Shown here: positions 35,763 to 43,315 of the stretch, piece after piece
Position numbering within the stretch: the stretch's first letter is position 1
How the letters are laid out: each line of letters starts with the position of its first letter
Assembly: GCA_025999455.1 (NCBI GenBank)
Contig: AP024683.1
Span: 3,350,451 to 3,414,450 of the forward strand
Direction of reading: 5' to 3'
DNA: 64,000 nt
Origin: Geminicoccaceae bacterium
GTDB lineage: Bacteria; Pseudomonadota; Alphaproteobacteria; Geminicoccales; Geminicoccaceae
The notes under the pieces: model-generated
The model's database searches: none
The model's input: the letters and a program-made list of their open reading frames with translations, nothing else
Told to the model about the DNA's origin: nothing
Made by a program: the position numbers and the translations under genes

Positions 35763-37457
35763 TCAGCGCTCGTTCAACCAACCGCGGACGACCCGGATCG
35801 CCTCCTCGGGCCGCTCGGCCACGATCGTCGCGACCTGCCGCAGCAGGGCGTCGCGCGCCGGCTCGCCGTTCCCGGGCACCGGGGCGAGCTCGCCCGCCGC
35901 CGCGCTCACCGGCTCGGCCGTGGGCGCCGGCAGCTGGCCGGTCGGCGAGCCGGGCAGCGCCGCCGTCCCGCCCGGGCCGGCGAGCGCCGGCTCGGCCGTG
36001 GATGCGGGCGGGCGCAGGCTGCGCAGGAGCGGCCGGACGCCGAAGATCAGAACCGCGGCGGCGAGCAGAGCCAGGCCGCCGAGCTCGATCAGGCGCAGGA
36101 GATCTTCGCGGGTCAGCTCGAACAGGCCGGGCTCGGCCGCGGGCTCGGGCTCGGGCTGGACGAAGGGCCGGGACACCACCTCGACGACGTCGCCCCGCTC
36201 CTCGTCGACCCCGGCGGCGCTGCGGACGAGCGCAGCGATCTGCTGGAGCTCTTCCGCGGGCCGTGGGCTGTAGTCGCGGCGGCCGTCCGGCGTGGTCGTC
36301 CAGATGCCGTCGACCTGAACGGCGATCGACAAGCGCCGCAATTGCCCGGGTTTGCGGACTTGGCTTCGGACCGTTCGCGAAATCTCGTAGTTGACGGTCT
36401 CTTCGCTGCGGGAGGTCCGCTCGCTGCTCGTGCCGGCGTCCTGCGTGCCCGCCCGCTCGGTCGGAAGATTGTTGGCGACGGTCAGACCACCGCCTTCCCC
36501 GTCGCGCCGCAGGCCGCTCTCCTCGACCGTTTGGGTGCTGCGTGCGACCTGGCCGTTCGGATCGTATTGCTCGGCGGTCGTCGTGACCTCGTCGAGGTCG
36601 AGATCGGCCGTGACCTCGGCTTCGACCCGCCCCGGCCCGATCGTCCGCTCGAGCAGTTGGAGGATCTTGCCGCGCAGTCGCTGCTCGAGGGCGACCCGCT
36701 GCTCGTCGAGGTCGGTGGCGGCGAGCCCGGCTTGCGGACCGTCGCCGCCGCGGGCCAGCAGGTTGCCGCGATCGTCGACGATCGTGACCCGCCCGACCTC
36801 GAGCCCCGGCACCGCCGCGGCGACGAGGTTGCGGATGCCTTGGACCTGGCGCCGGTCGAGCGCGCCCGGGGCGGCGAGGCTCAAGACCACCGAGGCCGAG
36901 GCCGGGTGGCGCTCCCGCTCGAACAGCTCCCGGCGCGGCAGGACGAGGTGGACGCGCGCCGCCCGCACCGCGCGGATCGCGGCGATCGTGCGCGCGAGCT
37001 CACCTTCGAGGGCGCGCCGCAGATTGACGTTGGCGAGGAAGTCGGAGGTGCCGAGCGGGCCCGTCTTGTCGAACACCTCGTAGCCGACCGAACCGCCCGA
37101 GGGCAGGCCCTGTTCGGCGAGGTCCATCCGCAAGCGGAGCGCCCGGTCGGCCGGGACGAGGATCGCGTCGCCCGTGGGGCTCAGCCGATAGGGGACGGCT
37201 GCGGCCTCCAGCCGCTCGACGATCCGACGGGCATCGTCGGGGGCGAGGCCGCCGAAGAGCAGCGTGTAGGAGGGCTCGAGCGTACGGGCGACGACGAAAG
37301 CGAAGAAGGCGGCGAGCGCCACGGCGACCGCACCGAGCGCCAAGATCCGCCCGGTGCCGAGCGAGCGGATCTGGTCGAGGAGCCCCGCGGGTGCTCTCTC
37401 ACCCGCCGGGCGGTCACCCTCGACCCTGTCGTCGAACGTCTGGACCTCGCTGGCCAT
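35763..37457 (-). CDS. fliF: FliF, flagellar MS-ring protein
   Basis: A 564-residue MS-ring protein. One transmembrane helix is near residues 35-55 and a second near 455-475; between them are the YscJ-like ring domains with LFGGLAPDDARRIVERL, RVHLVLPRR and EAEVTADLDLDEVTTTAEQYD. The C-terminus contacts FliG. Two Pro/Ala/Glu-rich linkers are present. A CtrA-type box lies 53 bases upstream of the ATG, so fliF probably heads the operon fliF-fliG-fliH-fliN-flbD-flhA-flhF-flhG. Confidence 0.96.
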   Translation of the reverse strand: MASEVQTFDDRVEGDRPAGERAPAGLLDQIRSLGTGRILALGAVAVALAAFFAFVVARTLEPSYTLLFGGLAPDDARRIVERLEAAAVPYRLSPTGDAILVPADRALRLRMDLAEQGLPSGGSVGYEVFDKTGPLGTSDFLANVNLRRALEGELARTIAAIRAVRAARVHLVLPRRELFERERHPASASVVLSLAAPGALDRRQVQGIRNLVAAAVPGLEVGRVTIVDDRGNLLARGGDGPQAGLAATDLDEQRVALEQRLRGKILQLLERTIGPGRVEAEVTADLDLDEVTTTAEQYDPNGQVARSTQTVEESGLRRDGEGGGLTVANNLPTERAGTQDAGTSSERTSRSEETVNYEISRTVRSQVRKPGQLRRLSIAVQVDGIWTTTPDGRRDYSPRPAEELQQIAALVRSAAGVDEERGDVVEVVSRPFVQPEPEPAAEPGLFELTREDLLRLIELGGLALLAAAVLIFGVRPLLRSLRPPASTAEPALAGPGGTAALPGSPTGQLPAPTAEPVSAAAGELAPVPGNGEPARDALLRQVATIVAERPEEAIRVVRGWLNER

Positions 37458-37509
37458 GACCTCGCGCCACCGTCGCGTCCTCGCGCGACGGCACGCTAGG
37501 CCGGCACGG

Positions 37510-37524
37510 TAAAGGCCAGGTTAA
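37510..37524 (-). promoter_or_regulatory. CtrA-type box upstream of fliF
   Basis: On the minus strand, TTAA-CCTGGCC-TTTA, matching the CtrA site TTAA-N7-TTAA at 7 of 8 fixed positions. It lies 53 bases before the fliF ATG, where CtrA sites overlap the -35 region in Caulobacter class II promoters. A weak sigma-54-like pattern overlaps it, but the -12 half is poor, so CtrA control is favoured. Confidence 0.6.
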
Positions 37525-37545
37525 CGCCCGCGCACCTTTTTCGCG

Positions 37546-37818
37546 TCAACGGAACTCTTGCAGCCGCGTGATCCGCAGCCCCACGAGCCCGTGCCGGTCG
37601 ATCAGCCGCTCCCAAGACGCGTATTCCTCGGCCGAAAGGTTGTAGCGGCGGCAGGCTTCCTCGAGCGTGAGGAGGCCGCCGCGCACCGCCGCCACGACCT
37701 CGGCCTTGCGGCGGGCGACCCAGCGCCGCGTCGACGGCGACGGCAGGTCCTCGAGGCGCAACGGCGTCCCGTTGGGGCCGACCACGACCGGCGCTTGCTC
37801 CCTCTCCTGCTCCGACAT
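37546..37818 (-). CDS. sciP: SciP-type CtrA inhibitor (DUF1153)
   Basis: A 90-residue helix-turn-helix protein of the DUF1153/SciP family. Diagnostic text: VVVGPNGTPLRLEDLPSP, RRKAEVVAAVRGGLLTLEEA, YNLSAEEYASWERL and GLVGLRITRLQEFR at the C-terminus. In Caulobacter SciP binds CtrA-activated promoters and blocks them in the swarmer cell. The second ATG (37818) is preferred over 37824 because the GGAG ribosome site sits six bases before it, while it touches the first. It lies between flgE and fliF as in Caulobacter. Confidence 0.92.
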   Translation of the reverse strand: MSEQEREQAPVVVGPNGTPLRLEDLPSPSTRRWVARRKAEVVAAVRGGLLTLEEACRRYNLSAEEYASWERLIDRHGLVGLRITRLQEFR

Positions 37819-37887
37819 CGACATCTCCGTCCCGTCCTTCAGGCGATCCCTCTTCGCGGGTGCTGGCCCGATCCTGGTCGGGGCCGC

Positions 37888-37902
37888 TTAATGTCCAGCT
37901 AA
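37888..37902 (-). promoter_or_regulatory. CtrA-type box upstream of sciP
   Basis: On the minus strand, TTAG-CTGGACA-TTAA, which fits TTAA-N7-TTAA at 7 of 8 positions. It lies about 70 bases before the sciP start in the 146-base gap between flgE and sciP. Together with the box before fliF, it suggests that CtrA drives both its own inhibitor and the basal-body operon. Confidence 0.5.
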
Positions 37903-37964
37903 AGCGGTTGCAGAAGCGCGACTCGATGCATCGAAGTACAGCTCGAGACGCGGAAGATCAGCGA

Positions 37965-39293
37965 TCAGCGCCGGAGCCGGATCAGCTCGTCGAGCATCTC
38001 GTCGGTCGTGGAGATCACCCGGGCGTTGGCCGAATAGGCGCGTTGGGTGATGATCATCTTGGTGAACTCGTCGGCGATGTCGACGTTCGAGGCTTCGAGC
38101 GCGGAGGGTGTCAGCCGGCCGGCACCACCCTCCCCCGGCGCCCGCAGCACGTACTCGCCCGACTGGTCGGAGGCGGCGTAGACGTTGCCGGTGCGCGGAT
38201 CGAGCCCGGCCGGGTTGGGGAAGGTCGCGAGCGCCAGGCGGTAGAGCCGCCGCTGCTGACCGTTGGTGAAGGAAGCGACGACGTAGCCGTCCTCGTCGAT
38301 CGCCACCGAATTGAGCGTGCCGACCTCGGCACCGTTCTGCGAGACGAAGGCGATGCTCGTCGGGCTCGCGAACTGGGCGAGCCCGTCGGTCGTGCCCGGC
38401 TCGCCGAGATCGATGACGATGTCGCTCGGATCGGCCCCGCTGGCGGCGAGCCAGGTGATCGCAGCCCCCTGGGCGCCGGCCACGAGCGGGGTCACGGCGT
38501 TGGTGGCGAGCGTCCCGTCGCCGTTGAAGCTGATCTGGCCGGAAGCGACGAGCCCGTTCGGATGCACGCCGAGGTCGACATCGGCCGGGTCGGCGACGAT
38601 CTCGACGTTCCACACGTTGGCCGCGGGATCTTTCAAGAAGGCGAAGGTGAGATCGTGCGGCCTGCCGAGGCTGTCGTAGATCTGGACGGCGCGGGTGAAG
38701 TGCGGGGCGACACCGCCACCGCCCGCGAGATTGGCCGCCATGTCGCCGGGGTTGTAGGCGCCGACGAAGGGCGCTTGATCGGCATCGAGATTGGCCCCGA
38801 TCGCGACGCGGGTCGACGCGAGGGCGACGCCGTTGACGATGTTCACGTTGACCGTCTCGAGTTGGTTGACGTTCACGGGCGCGCCGTTGAGGTCGAGCCG
38901 CCAGCCCTGCACGTAGAAACCCGAGGGTGTGCGGAGATTGCCGAGGGCGTCGGCCGCGAAATCACCCGCGCGCGCGAAGAACGGCTGGCCGCTGCCGTCG
39001 GGAGCCGGGTTCACGACGAAGAAGCCTTGCCCCACGATCGCCACGTCGGTCGACGAGCTGCTCGACTGGATGAGGCCTTGACTGCCGATCGTGTAGAAGG
39101 CCTGGGCGGAGACTCCGCCGGGCCGATAGGTGCGCGACCCCGGCTCACGGGCGACGAGGCTCGTGAACTGGGCCTCGGCGAGTTTGTAGGCGGTAGTGTT
39201 CACGTTCGCGACATTGTCCGAGATGATGCTCATCGACCGGCTCTGCGCGGCGAGCCCGGTCACCCCGGTGAACAGCGAACCGAACAAGGTCAT
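37965..39293 (-). CDS. flgE: FlgE, flagellar hook protein
   Basis: A 442-residue hook subunit. The N-terminal rod motif SLFTGVTGLAAQSRSMSIISDNVANVNT and the C-terminal EFTKMIITQRAYSANARVIST (both abridged to known conserved parts) form the axial core, with the variable D1/D2 region between about residues 80 and 370. Start at ATG 39293 after a GAGGAG site. It follows flgD by 39 bases and is probably co-transcribed with fliK and flgD from the sigma-54 promoter upstream. The protein is of ordinary length for an alphaproteobacterial hook. Confidence 0.96.
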   Translation of the reverse strand: MTLFGSLFTGVTGLAAQSRSMSIISDNVANVNTTAYKLAEAQFTSLVAREPGSRTYRPGGVSAQAFYTIGSQGLIQSSSSSTDVAIVGQGFFVVNPAPDGSGQPFFARAGDFAADALGNLRTPSGFYVQGWRLDLNGAPVNVNQLETVNVNIVNGVALASTRVAIGANLDADQAPFVGAYNPGDMAANLAGGGGVAPHFTRAVQIYDSLGRPHDLTFAFLKDPAANVWNVEIVADPADVDLGVHPNGLVASGQISFNGDGTLATNAVTPLVAGAQGAAITWLAASGADPSDIVIDLGEPGTTDGLAQFASPTSIAFVSQNGAEVGTLNSVAIDEDGYVVASFTNGQQRRLYRLALATFPNPAGLDPRTGNVYAASDQSGEYVLRAPGEGGAGRLTPSALEASNVDIADEFTKMIITQRAYSANARVISTTDEMLDELIRLRR

Positions 39294-39332
39294 GGAGGCG
39301 TTCTCCTCGAAGGCGCCGCACGGCCGCGACGC

Positions 39333-40001
39333 TCAACTTTCACTCGTGGGAAGGGGACGTACGGCCTCGGCGGCGATCGGCACGCCGTCGGCCACGAGGA
39401 CGAGACCGCTCTCGCGGGTCTCGAGCGAGTCGATCCGGGTCGTCCGCTCGAGCACGGCTTCGATCGGGCGGCCGGCCGCGTCGAGCGCGGTGACGGTGAT
39501 CCGGTAGAGGCCGGTTGCCGCCCGGCTATCGTCGAGCCGCTTGCCGTCCCAGAAGAAGCGGTTGGAACCGGCCTCGGTGCCGCCGACCGCGCTGTGGATC
39601 AGCCGACCGTCGGCATCGAAGATCCGCACCGTGACGCTCGCCGCGCGCTCGGGCAGCTCGTAGATCGTGGCGCCGCCCTGGGCGTCGACCAACATCCGGC
39701 TGCCGTCGACCCGGACCTCGCGCCCGACCATGCCGAGGGCTGCGCTCGCCGCGCTCGTACGGGTCAAGCTCACGAGCTGCTCGAGCTGGCGATTGGTCTT
39801 CAAGGCCTGCTCGACGGCCGAGAACTGCACGAGCTGGCTCGTGAAGCGCTCGGTGTCCATGGGCGAGAGCGGATCCTGATTCTTCAATTGCGTCGTGAGC
39901 AACTGCAAGAACGTTTCGAAATTGCTCGCGAGGCCGGTCTCCTCGGGCGCGCGCGGACGCGCGACCGGCTGGGAGGGGGCACTCACGGGGGTCGTCGGCA
40001 T
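39333..40001 (-). CDS. flgD: FlgD, hook-capping (scaffold) protein
   Basis: A 222-residue hook cap protein. The start region has ASNFETFLQLLTTQLKNQDPL and DTERFTSQLVQFSAVEQ, the motif that caps the growing hook; VRIFDADGRLI and FFWDGKRLDDSRAATGLYR come from the FlgD tudor/Ig-like domains. ATG 40001 is used because a CGGAG ribosome site precedes it by a few bases; a TTG at 40022 would extend it by seven residues. It lies between fliK and flgE. Confidence 0.93.
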   Translation of the reverse strand: MPTTPVSAPSQPVARPRAPEETGLASNFETFLQLLTTQLKNQDPLSPMDTERFTSQLVQFSAVEQALKTNRQLEQLVSLTRTSAASAALGMVGREVRVDGSRMLVDAQGGATIYELPERAASVTVRIFDADGRLIHSAVGGTEAGSNRFFWDGKRLDDSRAATGLYRITVTALDAAGRPIEAVLERTTRIDSLETRESGLVLVADGVPIAAEAVRPLPTSES

Positions 40002-40018
40002 CGGAGGCTCCGTTCGGC

Positions 40019-41491
40019 TCAAACCACGAGGTCGAGCAGGCGCAATTCGAGGAGGCGTGCCGGGGCCGGCGCGCTCGGCCGGAGCTCCGGCCCGGCTCCG
40101 ACCGCCTCGGCCCGCGACGACGCGAACCTGCCGCCGCGATGCTCACCGTCCCGCCGCAGACCGAGCTCGAACCCGCCGGCCTCGAGCTCAAGACCGCTCG
40201 CGGTGAAGATCCGCTCGAGCGTCTGCTGCTCGCGCTGGAGCAGCTCGAGCGTTTCCGGACGATCGACCAGCACGAGGGCGCGCGCCTTGCGGCGGCCCTC
40301 GCTCGTGAGCGTGACCTCGACGCCGCCGAGCTCGGCCGGCTGGAGGGCGATCCGCAGCCGTTCGACCGGAACCCCGTCACGCTGCCAAAGCGCGGCCGCG
40401 ATCTGCACGCTCGCGGGCGGTGGTGTCGGGGCGTAGGGCCGTGGCAGTGCGGCGGCGTCACCCGACGGCCGGCCGCTGCCGATCTCGGCACCGGGTGCGG
40501 GATCGACCGACAGCGCGGCGTCCACTGCCAGGGGATCGGACGGCGCCGCCGGATCGAGAACGGCGCCGGGCTCTTCCGGAGCCGACGACGTGTCGGTTCC
40601 TGACGGGGCGGGTGAGCCCTCGCGCCGCGACGGGAAGACTTGGCCGATCGCGGCGGGCGCGGCGGGTGGGTCGATCGTGACGGACGCGGTTCCGACCAGG
40701 GCCGCTCTTCCGGCAGGCTCGTCCTTCGGCGTGGCGTTCGCCGTGGAGGTGCCCTCGATCGGGTGGAGCGGGTCGGCCGCGAACGCGTCCGCATCGTTGC
40801 GATCCGGCCGCACGAGCGGCCCGCCGGGTTCAGGTCGAGGCGGGCTCGTACCCGAGAACGACAGCGACGCTTCTTCACGTCCCGCAGTGGCCGAAGCGAG
40901 GGCCTCGCCGCCGGGCTTCTCCGGGGTGCCCGGCGCAGGATGCCGGAGGCGATCGGCCTCGATCGCGGCCGTGGCTGCCGGATCCGGATCGATCGGCGGC
41001 GCCTCGGCCGGGGCGGAGATCGGAACTGCGCTCGACGGGGCGTGCGCGATCGGGCTCGCGGCCGACGTCGAGGACGAGGCGGGCGCGCCGAACCGCCAGG
41101 GTCCAGCGGGATCGGCGGAAAGCGGCGCGTCGGCCGGGATCGGCCCCGACCCGGCCCGGGAGGGGGCCGAAGCGGCGGGCGAAGAGTGAAGCGGGGCCGC
41201 CGCGAAGGCGTCGCGCGCACCCGGCGATCGCACGGGCGACGGCCCCGAGAGCGGCATCTCGGGCGGCACCTGCCCGGCCGTGACCAACGTGCCGAGCGAT
41301 CCCGCGACGACGTTCTTGACCGGCTGCGTCGTCGCCGACGGCCCGCTGTCCGGCGGCTCGGGGTTCGCCCCGGCGCCGGGGCCCGCGACGGTCGCCGCGC
41401 CCAGGAGCGCGAGGAGCAGGGCGAAGCCGTCGGCGCCGGCCTCGCGGTCGTGGACGCGGGACCCGGCCGAGGTCGGCGGGGTCGTGGGCAT
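40019..41491 (-). CDS. fliK: FliK-like hook-length control protein
   Basis: A secreted hook-length ruler of about 490 residues. Most of it is low-complexity Ala/Pro/Gly/Ser sequence, typical of FliK. The conserved C-terminal switch domain (about the last 110 residues) has ALWQRDGVPVERLRIALQPAE and LGGVEVTLTSEG, then a basic end. Three in-frame starts exist: 41539 lies inside the sigma-54 promoter and can be excluded, and 41515 would leave a leader of about five bases. ATG 41491 is therefore preferred. It is first in the fliK-flgD-flgE operon. Confidence 0.82.
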   Translation of the reverse strand: MPTTPPTSAGSRVHDREAGADGFALLLALLGAATVAGPGAGANPEPPDSGPSATTQPVKNVVAGSLGTLVTAGQVPPEMPLSGPSPVRSPGARDAFAAAPLHSSPAASAPSRAGSGPIPADAPLSADPAGPWRFGAPASSSTSAASPIAHAPSSAVPISAPAEAPPIDPDPAATAAIEADRLRHPAPGTPEKPGGEALASATAGREEASLSFSGTSPPRPEPGGPLVRPDRNDADAFAADPLHPIEGTSTANATPKDEPAGRAALVGTASVTIDPPAAPAAIGQVFPSRREGSPAPSGTDTSSAPEEPGAVLDPAAPSDPLAVDAALSVDPAPGAEIGSGRPSGDAAALPRPYAPTPPPASVQIAAALWQRDGVPVERLRIALQPAELGGVEVTLTSEGRRKARALVLVDRPETLELLQREQQTLERIFTASGLELEAGGFELGLRRDGEHRGGRFASSRAEAVGAGPELRPSAPAPARLLELRLLDLVV

Positions 41492-41530
41492 CGGTGCTGC
41501 GGTCGGCTCGAGCATGGCGCCGACCGGGTC

Positions 41531-41546
41531 GCAAGCCACGTGCCAA
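41531..41546 (-). promoter_or_regulatory. Near-consensus sigma-54 promoter before fliK
   Basis: On the minus strand the site reads TTGGCACG-TGGC-TTGC (41546 to 41531), a perfect match to the core TGGCACG-N4-TTGC with the exact GG-N10-GC spacing of the -24/-12 elements. Transcription would begin near 41519. It is in the gap after the hydroxyacid dehydrogenase gene and points at fliK-flgD-flgE. FlbD, a GAFTGA-type activator, is encoded about 8 kb downstream in the same cluster. Confidence 0.88.
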
Positions 41547-41656
41547 CGGCGCAGAGCCGCGATTTCCCGCGCCGGGGCCGCCCGGAGCCGGTCCGCGACC
41601 GGGAAGCTTCTGCCGTACCGGGAAAATTTCGCCGAGCGCGGACGTCGCCGAGCGGC

Positions 41657-42643
41657 TCAGAGCATGCTCGGCAACACCCGGTCCGGGGGGCGGTGACCGT
41701 CGACGAAGGTCTTGATGTTGATGATGACCTTCTCGCCCATGTCGAGCCGGCCCTCGATCGTCGAGGAGCCCATGTGCGGCAACAGCACGACGTTGTCGAG
41801 CTGGCGGAGCTTCGGGTTGATCGCCGGTTCGTGCTCGAACACGTCGAGGCCGGCGCCGGCGATCTCCTTGTCGCGCAGCATGCGGGTGAGGGCCGCCTCG
41901 TCGATCACCTCGCCCCGGCTCGTGTTCACGATGATCGCGTGCTTCTGCAAGAGCTTGAGCCGTCGCGCCGAGAGCAGGTGATAGGTCGCGGGGGTGTGCG
42001 GGCAATTGACGCTCACGATGTCGACCCGGGCGAGCATCTGATCGAGGCTCTCCCAATAGGTCGCCTCGAGCTCGGCCTCGATCGATTCGTGGACCCGCCG
42101 GCGGTTGTGGTAATGGATCGAGAGGCCGAAGCCACGCGCCCGGCGGGCGACCGCGGTGCCGATCCGGCCCATGCCCACGATGCCGAGCCGCTTGCCCCAG
42201 ATCCGATGACCCAGCATGGCCGTGGGCGCCCAGCCCTGCCACTCGCCGGAGCGCGCGAGCCGCTCGCCTTCGACGAGCCGGCGGGCGACGGCGAGGATGA
42301 GCGCCATCGTCATGTCGGCGGTGTCCTCGGTCAGCACACCCGGCGTGTTGGTGACCGTGATCCCGCGTTTGTAGGCGGCGTCCACGTCGATGTTGTCGAC
42401 ACCCGTGCCGTAATTGGCGATGAGCCGCAGCCGCTCGCCGGCCTGCGCCAGGATCGAAGCGTCGATCTTGTCGGTCACGGTCGGAACGAGCACGTCGCAG
42501 CTCTGCACGGCCTCGACGAGCTGGGCGCGGGTGAAGGGCCGGTCGGTGGCGTTCAAGCGCGTGTCGAAGAGCTCCATCATCCGCGCTTCGATGGGCTCGG
42601 GGAGCTTGCGGGTGACGATCACGACGGGGCGGGGACGCGGCAT
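41657..42643 (-). CDS. D-2-hydroxyacid dehydrogenase (glyoxylate/hydroxypyruvate reductase-like)
   Basis: A 328-residue NAD(P)-dependent D-2-hydroxyacid dehydrogenase. The Rossmann motif GIVGMGRIGTAVARRARGFG is near 150-170, and the catalytic Arg, Glu and His are in NTSRGEVID, DVFEHEPAIN and LLPHMGSSTIEG. The full wording NYGTGVDNIDVDAA suits the glyoxylate reductase/D-glycerate dehydrogenase group. ATG 42643 is used because a GGAG site precedes it. The gene is divergent from an SH3 protein; the exact substrate cannot be told. Confidence 0.92.
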   Translation of the reverse strand: MPRPRPVVIVTRKLPEPIEARMMELFDTRLNATDRPFTRAQLVEAVQSCDVLVPTVTDKIDASILAQAGERLRLIANYGTGVDNIDVDAAYKRGITVTNTPGVLTEDTADMTMALILAVARRLVEGERLARSGEWQGWAPTAMLGHRIWGKRLGIVGMGRIGTAVARRARGFGLSIHYHNRRRVHESIEAELEATYWESLDQMLARVDIVSVNCPHTPATYHLLSARRLKLLQKHAIIVNTSRGEVIDEAALTRMLRDKEIAGAGLDVFEHEPAINPKLRQLDNVVLLPHMGSSTIEGRLDMGEKVIINIKTFVDGHRPPDRVLPSML

Positions 42644-42760
42644 CGCGGGCTCCGGCGAGGGGCTGTGCTCCGGCACCCTGTCGGCTAGCAGAAATGGCGG
42701 GCCCGCTCAAATCACCCGTCCCCCTGGACGAAAAGTGTGGGTGGCGAGTAGGAGGGGACG

Positions 42761-43288
42761 ATGCTTCGTGCTCCGGACCTGCTCCCCGCGCGCCGCGCCC
42801 GGCGCTGGCGCGCCGTCCTGTTGGCGCTCGCGATGGTCGCACCGGCCGCGGCCACGGCCCAGACCGTCGGACCGAGCGGTCTTCCTTTGCCGCGCTTCGT
42901 CTCGCTCGCCGGCGAATCGATCAACGTGCGCAGCGGGCCGAGCAAGAGTTACCCGATCCGCTGGGTCTACACCCGGCTCGGCTTGCCGGTGAAGATCGTC
43001 GAGGAGTTCGACGCCTGGCGGAAGATCGTCGACCACGAGGGCGACGAGGGTTGGATCCACGGCAGCCTGCTCTCGAAGCGGCGGACCGTCGTCGTCACGG
43101 CCGAACTCCTCGAGCTGCGCCGCACGCCCGACCCCGGCGCTCGGGTCCTGCTCAAGGCCGAGCGCGGGGTGATCGGTCGGCTGCTCGACTGCGACGCCCG
43201 CTGGTGCTTCCTCGACATCGCCGGCCGGCGCGGCTGGGCCGAGCGGAGCGCGATCTGGGGCGTGCTCGAGGACGAGATGCGCGAGTGA
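42761..43288 (+). CDS. Secreted SH3-domain protein
   Basis: A 175-residue protein with a signal peptide (about residues 1-34, ending AAATA) and two bacterial SH3-like repeats: SINVRSGPSKSYPIRWVY then LPVKIVEEFDAWRKI with DEGWIHGSLLS, and a second from about residue 107 (LELRRTPDPGARVLLKAE, WCFLDIAGRRGWAER). Proteins of this DUF1058/SH3_4 group bind the cell wall or partner proteins in the periplasm. A GGAGGGG site precedes the ATG. It has no enzymatic motif. Confidence 0.85.
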   Translation: MLRAPDLLPARRARRWRAVLLALAMVAPAAATAQTVGPSGLPLPRFVSLAGESINVRSGPSKSYPIRWVYTRLGLPVKIVEEFDAWRKIVDHEGDEGWIHGSLLSKRRTVVVTAELLELRRTPDPGARVLLKAERGVIGRLLDCDARWCFLDIAGRRGWAERSAIWGVLEDEMRE

Positions 43289-43315
43289 GCGGGGCGGCAG
43301 GCCGCCCCGCTGCCC

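Noticed and set aside
37500-37516. A GG-N10-GC sigma-54-like pattern upstream of fliF (TGGCC...TGCC).
   Set aside because: Only the GG and GC pairs fit; the -12 half is poor and it overlaps a better CtrA-type box.
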